Shown here one piece after another: positions 1 through 7,464 of a DNA stretch of 21,985 nt. Location of the stretch: assembly GCA_016303225.1 (NCBI GenBank), contig JAEDMC010000023.1:1-21985 (forward strand). The letters are read 5' to 3'. How positions within the stretch are numbered: position 1 is the stretch's first letter; each line of letters starts with the position of its first letter. The DNA comes from Kiritimatiellia bacterium. Its GTDB lineage: Bacteria; Verrucomicrobiota; Kiritimatiellia; RFP12; UBA1067. Position numbers and translations under genes: made by a program. Below the pieces are notes generated by a model that was not told the origin of the DNA, did not search any database, and was given only the letters and a program-made list of their open reading frames with translations.

Positions 1-260
1 GGACGTTCAAGCGGCTGGAGAACATCTTCTCGCTGTGCGTCCTCGCGTACGTCTATGCGACGCAGTTCCTCCGCAAGACGAAGGGCTTCAAGAAGATCCT
101 GAAGTTCATCGCGGACAATCTCGGGACCGTGTCCTCGAAGACGCACGCGCTCCTAGCGGGCATCCGCGCGCTCGTGAAGGAGGCGCGCATCCGGTTCATC
201 AGCGGACGGCCGAGGAAACGGACGGTAGACGACAGGCAGATGGCGCTTCCCGGGTTCTGA
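1..260 (+). CDS. IS4-like transposase, C-terminal fragment (5' end outside window)
   Basis: The open frame runs from base 3 to a TGA at 258-260 and gives about 85 residues; the start lies off the left edge. The visible part begins TFKRLENIFSLCVLAYVYAT and ends in a very basic tail. A hydrophobic helix after an Arg-Leu-Glu block, then a Lys/Arg-rich end, resembles the C-terminus of IS4/IS1634-type DDE transposases, where this helix follows the last catalytic Glu. That Glu is not in the window, so activity cannot be judged. The gene reads towards the exopolysaccharide operon but is separated from it by 297 non-coding bases. Family assignment is from general resemblance only. Confidence 0.55.
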   Translation, partial: TFKRLENIFSLCVLAYVYATQFLRKTKGFKKILKFIADNLGTVSSKTHALLAGIRALVKEARIRFISGRPRKRTVDDRQMALPGF

Positions 261-455
261 GGCGGACGACAGGAACGCTTCTGGCGCGACCCCGCTCGGG
301 GACGCGCGGCGGAGCTGTCGCGTGCGAACGGCGGCGGCGTCCAAAAAGAGTGAAAAACGGCGTTTTCGGGCGGTTAGGATGTCGCCAGAAAAAAGTCCAA
401 AGCGCTTTTGGGACGGGCAGAAAATATTTTTCGGCCAATGTTTTCGGGGGTCTCG

Positions 456-495
456 TGAAAATCCGGGATAAATTATCCTTGAAAACCCGGGATAA
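456..495. repeat. Two-copy 16-bp direct repeat, 24-bp period, upstream of the exopolysaccharide promoter
   Basis: TGAAAATCCGGGATAA (456-471) and TGAAAACCCGGGATAA (480-495) differ at one base and are exactly 24 bp apart, a little over two helical turns. The first copy overlaps the palindrome at 466-478. The block ends 20 bp before the -35 box, where an activator would bind. It could instead belong to the end of the insertion sequence. Confidence 0.6.
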
Positions 496-515
496 GGGTG
501 GCCGACTACGCCCCC

Positions 516-545
516 TTGACCCTCTCGTCAGATTTGTGTTAAAAT
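516..545 (+). promoter_or_regulatory. Promoter of the exopolysaccharide operon
   Basis: TTGACC (516-521) and TAAAAT (540-545) are separated by 18 bp. The predicted transcription start is near 552, only about 6 bases before the ATG at 558, so the leader would be too short for a normal ribosome binding site. An imperfectly spaced AGGT (550-553) is the only Shine-Dalgarno-like string. The -10 box lies inside the inverted repeat ATTTGT (532-537) / ACAAAT (554-559), whose right arm includes the AT of the start codon. Confidence 0.6.
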
Positions 546-557
546 ATGTAGGTACAA

Positions 558-1223
558 ATGGCCAAAAAGTCTTTAGTCGGGATTCTTCTGTCTCTGGCAT
601 TTGCTTGTCTATGCGGATGCGAGACGCTCAACACGCTCATTCACAATGATGAAGAGCGCGTTGACCCAACGTTTGTCGCTAAGTGGTGGGATGGTCCGCG
701 AATCCAGCCTGGCGTCTCTCTGGTTGTGCAGGTCGGGACCGCATCAGCACCGCCGACGGTGATGAATGTCGTCGTTTCGCAGAAGGGTGACATCACGTTG
801 CCGTTGCTCTTGCAGGGTCCGGTCGCGTGCGATGGCCTGACGCTTGAGGCGCTGACGGAGAAGCTGGTTAAGGCCTACTCCGTGTATTATCGGCAGCCGC
901 TGATTACCGTTACGTTTGCACCCTATGATGGGCGTGGCGTTTCCCCGTGGGGAACGGTTACCGTCATGGGCGAAGTTATGCGTCCGGGGCCGGTCAATAT
1001 GCCGCCGACGATGGACATGACGGTCACGAAGGTGCTGATGGAGGCCGGTGGCTGCAAGCCCTTTGCCGACAAGTCGGCAGTTCGAGTGACGCGTTGCGAC
1101 AAGGATGGAAACATGACGCGCACGACGGTCAATTTGAACGAAATCGGAAAAGACGGCCGCATCGACAAGGACATGCCGCTTCGTGCGGGTGACGTGGTGT
1201 GGGTGCCGGAAACATGGTATTAA
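558..1223 (+). CDS. Polysaccharide export lipoprotein, Wza-like (Poly_export + SLBB)
   Basis: Probable outer-membrane or periplasmic export component for a capsule or exopolysaccharide. The 221-residue product starts with a lipoprotein signal peptide; the most likely acylated Cys is C21 in LCGC (residues 18-21), with an unusual Cys at -2. Residues about 50-120 match the polysaccharide export domain (IQPGVSLVVQV, then a DITLPLLLQGPV block). Residues about 130-221 look like one SLBB domain (TVMGEVMRPGPVNMP, ending LRAGDVVWVPE). It is much shorter than E. coli Wza, with a single SLBB-like module and no C-terminal transmembrane helix, as in many small export lipoproteins. It heads the operon behind a promoter with almost no leader. 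The family call is firm; its exact place in the pore is inferred. Confidence 0.85.
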   Translation: MAKKSLVGILLSLAFACLCGCETLNTLIHNDEERVDPTFVAKWWDGPRIQPGVSLVVQVGTASAPPTVMNVVVSQKGDITLPLLLQGPVACDGLTLEALTEKLVKAYSVYYRQPLITVTFAPYDGRGVSPWGTVTVMGEVMRPGPVNMPPTMDMTVTKVLMEAGGCKPFADKSAVRVTRCDKDGNMTRTTVNLNEIGKDGRIDKDMPLRAGDVVWVPETWY

Positions 1224-1239
1224 TCAGGAGGGATAAGCA

Positions 1240-2178
1240 ATGAAGCACATGCTATTGATGGTTTTGACGGCGATGCAGGCCGTTGCCGTGTTTGCTGCGC
1301 CGGAAACAGCCGCGAAGTCGGATGGCGCCAAGACGCTTCCGCTTGCAGAGGCTCGTCAGAAGATTGACGGCGTTGTTGACGGATCGGAATCCATCGCTTC
1401 GCTGATCAAGCAGCTGTCCGCGGAGGATCAGCTGACGTTCCTTGGTGACGTCAACAAGGCGGTCTCCAAGATGCCCGCATCTGTCGAGGAGAAGACCGCC
1501 AAGCACCTGAATCTCAACCATGCGGCGCTCAAGGCGGTCAAGGGGTCTGGCAACGTGGCCGCTCTTCTGGCGGAGGTCTTCGCGACGGTTCCGCCGGAAG
1601 CGCTGACAGTCATTAACGAGCGCTTTGCCTCTGACTTGTTTAACCGGGCGACCGATCCGAAAGTCACGTACACCGACGCTCAGTTCACGGACATTGCGCT
1701 GAAGATCATGGAGACGGTGAACAAGCGCACGGCTGAGACGGACAATGCGTCGACGCGTAGCGCCTTTGCGATTCTCATGTTGCTGCGGGCCTCGAACGGG
1801 ACTCCGGCCGATCTTGAGGACAAGCTGATTGCCACGCTCCCGAATGCAGATGCGAGGGAGCTGGCGAAATCCGAGTGGATTCCCTCGGCGTTGGGCAAAG
1901 ATGGTCGCGAACTTGGATACGAGCCGATCCTGGCTTCCGCGGATGCCGGCCGTCGTCCTGACTTTGATTTCGTACTGGTGATTGCCGGTCCTCAGTTGTT
2001 GGATTCGCTTTTGCAGGATATCGGCGGAAAGAACGTGGATGGGCTGTCGTTCATGCGGACGCGTTCGCCGGTTCTTGATGCAGCGCTGAACCCTCTTGAA
2101 CAGCAGATTCCGACATTGGGAGGGGATGTTCTGGGCGCAGAGATCCTTCCTGAGCCTAAGCCGTATTTTGGGCAGTAA
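1240..2178 (+). CDS. Secreted protein of unknown function in the exopolysaccharide operon
   Basis: Not recognised. The 312-residue product has a signal peptide with likely cleavage after VFA (about residue 19). The mature part is mostly helical and hydrophilic, with no Cys-rich, catalytic or repeat motif that I can name. It ends with a Pro-rich tail (ILPEPKPYFGQ). A strong AGGAGG at 1225-1231 fixes the start, 16 bases after the Wza-like stop. Its position between the export lipoprotein and the outer-membrane barrel suggests a periplasmic role in polysaccharide export or modification, but that is inference from context only. Confidence 0.7.
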   Translation: MKHMLLMVLTAMQAVAVFAAPETAAKSDGAKTLPLAEARQKIDGVVDGSESIASLIKQLSAEDQLTFLGDVNKAVSKMPASVEEKTAKHLNLNHAALKAVKGSGNVAALLAEVFATVPPEALTVINERFASDLFNRATDPKVTYTDAQFTDIALKIMETVNKRTAETDNASTRSAFAILMLLRASNGTPADLEDKLIATLPNADARELAKSEWIPSALGKDGRELGYEPILASADAGRRPDFDFVLVIAGPQLLDSLLQDIGGKNVDGLSFMRTRSPVLDAALNPLEQQIPTLGGDVLGAEILPEPKPYFGQ

Positions 2179-2207
2179 AACACAGCTGGATAATTTAGAG
2201 AGGAATT

Positions 2208-3455
2208 GTGGAAATGTCGAAAACATCATTGGTCTTTGTGGTTGCCCTTGCGCTTGTGCAGGCATCTGTTGCAGAGATATTGAATCGTCCGTCTGGAATC
2301 AAGATTGGCGAGCGCCTGACGTTGCGCCCGTACGTGACGACTGCGATAACCTACGACTCGAATGTCGATGCCAATCGCGGACGCGCGACGGATACCGACA
2401 AGGACGATTTCCTGTGGACGATCAGCCCGTCGCTGTGGCTTCACTACAACGGGGAGACTTGGGCGACCATTTTGTCGGGCTTCTACAATTACCGCCAGTA
2501 TTTCAAGCGGTGCCATCGTAACTACAACCGGCACGAATACGGCCAGAACCTTCGTGTGAACTGGTCGAATTCGCTTGGTACGGAGAAGGGCTGGTCGCTG
2601 ATTTTGGGCGAGAGCTTCCAGCAGATTACGATGGCGAACGATATGATTCTTGACGGCGGCTACTATGACAGTGACGCCCGTCAGTTCCAGCTTGCGGGGT
2701 CCTTGCAGCGTCGTTTCAACGAGCACTGGCATGCGGATGTGAACGCTGGCTACTATTGGCTCGACTATCAGAATGATGTGAAGAGCCGTGCGGCGTTTTA
2801 CGGGTGGGATCGCTGGCAGGTTGGTGCTGAGGCCGGTTTCGCGCCTTCGAAGTGGACTGATATTCTGTTAAGCGGATCGTATCAGGGCTATACGCAGGAC
2901 AATGTGTCCGGTAGCGGCATTTCTGGTGATTCCCTGGGTTACTCGGTGCAGGCTGGTCTCGGTTCCTACATGACCGAACGCATTTCGTATCGGGCTCTCG
3001 CTGGTTGGAGTCGTTTTGAGTATGGTGACAACGCGTCTTCCGCCAACGGATTCGTCTACACGTTGTCCGGCAACTGGAAGATTGGCGAGACCTGGAACAC
3101 GATGTTGCTCGGTTCGAGTTATTATCAGCCGTCGGAACGTCAGTCTGCTTCGACGGCGCGCATCGATGCAATCAGCTGGGGCTTGGCGAAGGTCATGGTT
3201 CGCGGGAAGCTGCGCGCGACACTTGACCTCCGGTATCGCCGTGAGCAGCACGAGTATGTGATGAGCGGTTCAGAAGATTACACTCTGGACATTTGGACTG
3301 GGCGTCTTGGTCTTGATTATTCCCTGTGCCGGATGCTGTCAGTCTATGCATATGGCGAGTACCAGAAGTCGATGAACGATAGTTCGCGGTCTCATAACGA
3401 TGTCTATGATTATGACCGGTGGAGACTGACGGCAGGCGTTAAGCTCTCCTACTGA
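2208..3455 (+). CDS. Outer-membrane beta-barrel protein of the exopolysaccharide locus
   Basis: About 415 residues with an N-terminal signal peptide (SLVFVVALALVQASVA) and then alternating aromatic/polar strands rich in Tyr, Trp and Gly (for example TWATILSGFYNYRQYF), ending in an aromatic-terminated strand (LTAGVKLSY). This resembles the putative beta-barrel porin-2 and PEP-CTERM-locus outer-membrane families often found beside Wzc-type kinases. It may form the outer-membrane route for the polymer or anchor the export complex. Two starts are possible: GTG at 2208 (MEMSK) and ATG at 2214 (MSK). The GAGAGG at 2198-2203 lies 4 bases from the GTG and 10 from the ATG, so neither is excluded. Confidence 0.75.
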   Translation: MEMSKTSLVFVVALALVQASVAEILNRPSGIKIGERLTLRPYVTTAITYDSNVDANRGRATDTDKDDFLWTISPSLWLHYNGETWATILSGFYNYRQYFKRCHRNYNRHEYGQNLRVNWSNSLGTEKGWSLILGESFQQITMANDMILDGGYYDSDARQFQLAGSLQRRFNEHWHADVNAGYYWLDYQNDVKSRAAFYGWDRWQVGAEAGFAPSKWTDILLSGSYQGYTQDNVSGSGISGDSLGYSVQAGLGSYMTERISYRALAGWSRFEYGDNASSANGFVYTLSGNWKIGETWNTMLLGSSYYQPSERQSASTARIDAISWGLAKVMVRGKLRATLDLRYRREQHEYVMSGSEDYTLDIWTGRLGLDYSLCRMLSVYAYGEYQKSMNDSSRSHNDVYDYDRWRLTAGVKLSY

Positions 3456-3456
3456 G

Positions 3457-4851
3457 GTGCAGAAGCTCATTGCCAAGTACGGACTGGCGGCGCACCTAGC
3501 CCTATTGGCGGTCGCGCCGCTCTTCCTATTCCCGTTCGTCGGGAGAGCGACCGTTTCGGCGGTCGTCCTTTGGCTATCATTGCAGGCCTTGATCTGGCTG
3601 GTCCTTGCACCGTCGGTCTTGCAGGGCGAACGTCTTCGGCATGCACGTCAGCGCGTGCTGACAGCGACTTTTCATGATCCGCTTTTCTGGGCATTGGTTG
3701 TCATCGACTGCGTGGCTGCCGTTCGCGCGATCAATTCCGGAATTACCCTGGCTTATGACGCGGAGGTGTCGTCATGGGCCATTTCGTCCGCCAAGTTCCC
3801 CATATTTCCGGGGTCTGTAGGTGACGAGGGTGTTTTCCCGTTTGTTGCGGCGTTGGCGGCATCAATCTTGCTGATGGGCTGTCGGCATGCGCTGGGCCGT
3901 TCCGCACGGCTGTCGTTCTTGCTTCTGGCGTCCTCATTGGCAGGGCTGGCTGCCGTAGTCATGCATGTGGCCGTGTATGTGGGTTTCCCAGGTGTACGGC
4001 CCTTTGTCGAGTTTGCCGCAGGATCGTTCAATTTTATCGGTTTTGTTTTCGGACTTTACCTGCTGACCGGGATTGTTTCCCTGTTCGTCGTCCTCGAGAA
4101 CGGTTGGAACGCCGTGATTCTCCTGCCGATCCTCTCAATCGGTGGCAATGCCGCGGCTTGCTTTTCCTTTGCCCCAGCGTACCTCGTGCTGGCCGTTTTG
4201 GCGATGGCCGTCATCCTGCGCGCCTACATGGTGTTTTGTACAAGCAGGGTTCTCCAGCTGTTGGGAAAGATCAAGATTTTCTTGGTGGGCTTGGCCGCCG
4301 TCATTTTGAGCGCGTTACTAGTCATGGTGTTCCTGCCGGAGAATACGTTGGCGGCGCGGCTGGCACCGTTTCGCGAAATGGTCGTTTTTTCGGATTCGTT
4401 CTGGAACGTTCGCCGCGTCGTGTCGGCCATGGCGTTCAAGTCCTGGATTTCGCATTTGTGGACGGGGACGGGGCTTGGCTCGTTCATGTTTGACTTCCGG
4501 TTCAATGCGACGGCCGAAGATTGGCAGCTGTTGCCGAGGGGCGCTGTGAACGTTCCCAATGGCTGGTGGCAGCTGCTCGCCGAACGCGGGATCGTCGGCT
4601 TTGTGTCGATCCTGCTGCCGATAGGCTTTTTGACCGTTTCGTATGTGCGTCGACTCGTTGACAGTTTCAGCGACTGGTCGATGCTTCATCCGGCCAGCCT
4701 GCTGGCGCCGATTCTGCTGGTGTTGCTTGGTGCGGCGGGGTTTGTCGATTACTCGCTTTTTCGTCCTGAGGTGCAGATGATTTGCTGGCCCGTCTTAGCG
4801 ATCTCGGCGCTGGCGTTTCCAAAGAAGAAGAAGGTGGAGAAGAATGGCTGA
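3457..4851 (+). CDS. Wzy/WaaL-type O-antigen polymerase or ligase-like membrane protein
   Basis: A 464-residue protein with about ten or more hydrophobic segments along its whole length. The signature stretch (roughly residues 325-395) reads WTGTGLGSFMFDF and then NGWWQLLAERGIVGF, which matches the periplasmic loop and following helix of the Wzy_C (O-antigen ligase/polymerase) superfamily. It probably polymerises or transfers undecaprenyl-linked repeat units on the periplasmic face. The start is a GTG one base after the upstream TGA (TGAGGTG) with no separate ribosome binding site, so translation should be coupled. It overlaps the kinase gene by 8 bp. Polymerase versus ligase cannot be decided from sequence; the kinase next door favours polymerase. 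Confidence 0.75.
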   Translation: MQKLIAKYGLAAHLALLAVAPLFLFPFVGRATVSAVVLWLSLQALIWLVLAPSVLQGERLRHARQRVLTATFHDPLFWALVVIDCVAAVRAINSGITLAYDAEVSSWAISSAKFPIFPGSVGDEGVFPFVAALAASILLMGCRHALGRSARLSFLLLASSLAGLAAVVMHVAVYVGFPGVRPFVEFAAGSFNFIGFVFGLYLLTGIVSLFVVLENGWNAVILLPILSIGGNAAACFSFAPAYLVLAVLAMAVILRAYMVFCTSRVLQLLGKIKIFLVGLAAVILSALLVMVFLPENTLAARLAPFREMVVFSDSFWNVRRVVSAMAFKSWISHLWTGTGLGSFMFDFRFNATAEDWQLLPRGAVNVPNGWWQLLAERGIVGFVSILLPIGFLTVSYVRRLVDSFSDWSMLHPASLLAPILLVLLGAAGFVDYSLFRPEVQMICWPVLAISALAFPKKKKVEKNG

Positions 4852-7369
4852 TAAATCGATTTATTACGGGGGCAAAGGCGGTTCGCCGATGTATTACGGA
4901 ACCCGGAAGCCGATGTATTACGGTGCGGGGCAGCATTATGGCGGTGCAGCCAGTTACGGAGCTTATGGTTCCTACGGAGGTGGCTCCTATGGTGGACTCG
5001 CTTATGGCAACAAGGGTGGAGACGAGGCGGCGTCCATCGTCGGCACAATTACCTTCTCTCGCATTTTGCGTGTCGTGTCCCAGCGCTGGTTGTCGATTTT
5101 CGTCTTCCTGCTGGTCGGTTTGATCGTGTCTTTCGCCATCTACCGGATTTCGCCGACCATCTATCAGGCGACCAGCGAATTCACGATGGACATGCGGCGC
5201 TCAAGCGCGGGTGGCATGCGCGGCGGGCAGGGGGCGATCGCCGACGCCATGCCGGACCTCGGCACCACCTATGTTGAAGTCTTCAATACGCGTGTTCCCG
5301 ACTGGCGGTCGGAGAAGCTGATCACGAAGATTCTGCAGCACTACCGGTCGACTCGTCCGACGTCCGTCGTCTCGGACGAGGAGATCATCGGCGCCCTTGC
5401 GGGTTCCAAGCTTGAGCTCGTGCGCAACTCGCGCATCATCACGATTTCGATCCGCTCGAAGCTGCCGACCCTCTGCGCCGACTTGGCCAACGCCTACGCG
5501 GAGTCCATCGAGGCCTTCACCGATGAGGAGAACAAGATCCGCTGCGACAAGGCGGTTTCCCAGATCCATGGCAATGTGGAGCGCAAGAGCCGCGAGGTGG
5601 ACAAGCTTCAGAAGCAGTTGCTGGATTTCCGGACCGCGAACAAGGTCGACGCTCTGCGTTCGACCCTTGAAACGATCGGACAGTCGCTCTCGAAGACCAC
5701 GGCGGACATCCTGACGCTCGAGTCGTCCGAGGCGCAGCTCGTCGAGTGGGAGAAGATGCTGGATGCCGTCCAGAAGGACCCGTCCAGCTACGGCAGTCTG
5801 TCGACGGGTGTCCCGCGCGCGCAGGAAATCGCAACGGAGTTTCGTGCCTATCAGGATGCCGACGGCGAATACCAGAAGCTGATTATCTCCTTCACCGACA
5901 GCCATCCAGAAGTCATTGCCGCGAAGAAGATGCTTGACCTTGCGCGGCAGCGGTTCCTCGATGCGGCTGCTCGTGCGCTTCAGACCGGGCGTTCGACGCT
6001 GCAGGTGACGCGCAACCAGCTGTCAAGCCTGCGGCAGAAGCAGGAAGACCTGCGAAGCGAACAGGCGTCCGTCGCTCAGCGCATTGTGTTGGCGGAGTCC
6101 GGGCTGAAGCGACTCGAAGAGGAGTCGGCGATCGCCAACGAGCTGCTGAAGAGCCTGATGACGAACGAATACGAGGCGCGCCTCTCGGCAGAGTCCAACA
6201 ACGAAATTGTCCGCGTCGGCCGTCAGGCCACGATTCCGGAAAAGCCCGTCCTGCCGAATCCCGCCCTCATCTTCGGTGCGGGACTCTTCGTGTCCATCGC
6301 GCTGGGTGTTCTCTTCGTGCTCGTCCTCGACAACCTGGAGGATACGATCGTCAACCTGTCGGACATTGAAGACCGTCTTTCGCTCAAGGTGCTGGCGGTC
6401 TTCCCGCACGTGCGCAGCAAGAAGCGCGAGGATGTCGCGAAGGCACTTGTCACGAACAAGCATTCGATGTTCTCCGAAGCCGTAGCTGGCCTCCGCAACC
6501 TGCTGGACTCGCCCCGATACGAGGCGCTGAGCCACTGCATCCTGCTCATTTCGACGCAGCCGGGCGAAGGCAAAACGATTACCTCGACGTCGCTCGCCAT
6601 TTCCTACGCCCAGGCGGGGCGCAAGGTTCTGCACGTTGACTTCGACCTGCGGCGTCCGCGGCTTGCGAAGATCTGGGGTGTGGACATCGACCAGGAGCAC
6701 AGCTTCTCTCATGTCTTGCAGAATGCCGGTACGAGCCATCCTGATTTCTCCAAGCTGGTGAATCACATCACCGAGCCGCATCTTGACGTTATCGCCTCGC
6801 TTCCGCCCGAGGGGGTGTCGCCGGCGACGATCTTCGGCTCTTCTGCGGTCACCGACTTCTTCGACTGGGCGCGTGCGAATTACGATCACATCGTCGTTGA
6901 CGCGCCGCCGTACGGACTTGTCGGCGACGTCGTGTCGCTGTCCGTCCTCGTCGACTCCGTCATCATCATGTGCTGTCCGGACCGTACGCACTTCACGCCG
7001 ATTCGGTGCTGCTCGCGTTCGCTGACAGAGGCTGGTGCAAACATTCTCGGCACGATCGTCAATGACATCGAGATCTCCTCCGCGTCTGCGTTTTCGCCCA
7101 GCACTGGCGGTCACGGCTACCGCAAGTACGGCTACGGCAAGTACGGCTACGGCAAGTACGGCTACGGCTATGGTTACGGCTATGGTTATGGCTACGCGCC
7201 CACTAAAGGCAAGAAGGACGGCGAGAAGTCCGGTAAAAAGGACAAGGCAAAGAAACTTGATGAAAAGGCAACCGATGCAGTGGACAATGGTACGGCCCCG
7301 AAGGATGCTTCCAGCGAGAAGAAAAACGAAGAGTCAGGCGCTTCGAAACAGTTCGCAGATGAGGAATAA
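4844..7369 (+). CDS. Polysaccharide co-polymerase / tyrosine autokinase, Wzc-like
   Basis: Inner-membrane chain-length regulator and BY-kinase of 841 residues. Order: a Tyr/Gly-rich cytoplasmic tail (7-54, 12 Tyr), Wzz domain with first membrane helix (82-101), periplasmic coiled-coil region (about 225-445), PEKPVLPNP followed by the second helix (474-496), then the kinase domain. Walker A is TQPGEGKT (571-578), Walker A' is VLHVDFDLRRP (595-605), Walker B is HIVVDAPP (682-689). A C-terminal KYGYG-type cluster (759-784, 12 Tyr) should be the autophosphorylation site. A Lys/Glu-rich tail of about 55 residues follows it, which is unusual because the Tyr cluster is normally terminal. Phosphorylation cycles would control Wzy polymer length and export through the Wza-like protein. 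The ATG overlaps the previous stop by 8 bp. Confidence 0.92.
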   Translation: MADKSIYYGGKGGSPMYYGTRKPMYYGAGQHYGGAASYGAYGSYGGGSYGGLAYGNKGGDEAASIVGTITFSRILRVVSQRWLSIFVFLLVGLIVSFAIYRISPTIYQATSEFTMDMRRSSAGGMRGGQGAIADAMPDLGTTYVEVFNTRVPDWRSEKLITKILQHYRSTRPTSVVSDEEIIGALAGSKLELVRNSRIITISIRSKLPTLCADLANAYAESIEAFTDEENKIRCDKAVSQIHGNVERKSREVDKLQKQLLDFRTANKVDALRSTLETIGQSLSKTTADILTLESSEAQLVEWEKMLDAVQKDPSSYGSLSTGVPRAQEIATEFRAYQDADGEYQKLIISFTDSHPEVIAAKKMLDLARQRFLDAAARALQTGRSTLQVTRNQLSSLRQKQEDLRSEQASVAQRIVLAESGLKRLEEESAIANELLKSLMTNEYEARLSAESNNEIVRVGRQATIPEKPVLPNPALIFGAGLFVSIALGVLFVLVLDNLEDTIVNLSDIEDRLSLKVLAVFPHVRSKKREDVAKALVTNKHSMFSEAVAGLRNLLDSPRYEALSHCILLISTQPGEGKTITSTSLAISYAQAGRKVLHVDFDLRRPRLAKIWGVDIDQEHSFSHVLQNAGTSHPDFSKLVNHITEPHLDVIASLPPEGVSPATIFGSSAVTDFFDWARANYDHIVVDAPPYGLVGDVVSLSVLVDSVIIMCCPDRTHFTPIRCCSRSLTEAGANILGTIVNDIEISSASAFSPSTGGHGYRKYGYGKYGYGKYGYGYGYGYGYGYAPTKGKKDGEKSGKKDKAKKLDEKATDAVDNGTAPKDASSEKKNEESGASKQFADEE
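7123..7167 (+). repeat. 15-bp tandem repeat (three copies) coding for the Tyr cluster
   Basis: CAAGTACGGCTACGG occurs three times head to tail without mismatch (7123-7137, 7138-7152, 7153-7167). It encodes a five-residue K-Y-G-Y-G unit and is followed by further Gly-Tyr codons. Being in frame, copy-number slippage would change the number of phosphorylatable Tyr without breaking the gene. Confidence 0.9.
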
Positions 7370-7371
7370 GG

Positions 7372-7421
7372 GGTACTCGGTCGGTCAACACCGCGCCAGC
7401 GGTGTTGACTGACCGAGTACC
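7372..7421. repeat. 50-bp palindromic element, copy 1 (loop GCCA)
   Basis: Two 23-bp arms (7372-7394 and 7399-7421) surround the loop GCCA. They are complementary apart from one G-T position, which would pair as G-U in RNA. The element starts two bases after the kinase stop codon. It would form a very stable hairpin at the 3' end of the exopolysaccharide mRNA and could stop transcription or protect the end, but no T-run follows on either strand. The arms share sequence with copy 2, which suggests a dispersed REP-like element rather than a private terminator. Confidence 0.85.
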
Positions 7422-7427
7422 GAAAAA

Positions 7428-7461
7428 GCTCAGATGCACTTTTGCTCAGATGCTCAGATGC
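7428..7461. repeat. Three copies of GCTCAGATGC
   Basis: The decamer GCTCAGATGC occurs at 7428-7437, 7444-7453 and 7452-7461, the last two sharing two bases. They fill the space between the two palindromes. Function unknown. Confidence 0.8.
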
Positions 7462-7464
7462 TGA

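Larger units (their letters stand above)
261..557. other. Non-coding stretch between transposase and exopolysaccharide operon
   Basis: No credible gene lies here. Bases 261-420 look like untranslated DNA and may hold the right end of the insertion sequence; its terminal inverted repeat cannot be identified because the left end is absent. Bases 421-515 turn AT-richer and contain a two-copy direct repeat (456-495) and the palindrome GGATAA-A-TTATCC (466-478). A sigma70-type promoter follows at 516-545. Confidence 0.5.

Noticed and set aside
35..649. Plus-strand open frame of 204 codons spanning the transposase end and promoter region
   Set aside because: It is out of frame with the transposase end and runs through the promoter into the Wza-like gene; its product is Arg-rich with no domain.
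6023..7114. 363-codon minus-strand open frame opposite the tyrosine kinase
   Set aside because: Shadow of the kinase domain; no ribosome binding site and no recognisable protein features.
7372..7421. Intrinsic terminator for the exopolysaccharide operon
   Set aside because: The hairpin is strong, but no T-run follows on the plus strand (GAAAAAG follows) or on the minus strand, so I list it as a palindromic repeat; a terminating or protecting role remains possible.
7428..7461. CRISPR-like repeats
   Set aside because: Ten-base units with overlapping or 6-base spacing, no spacers of uniform length and no cas genes.
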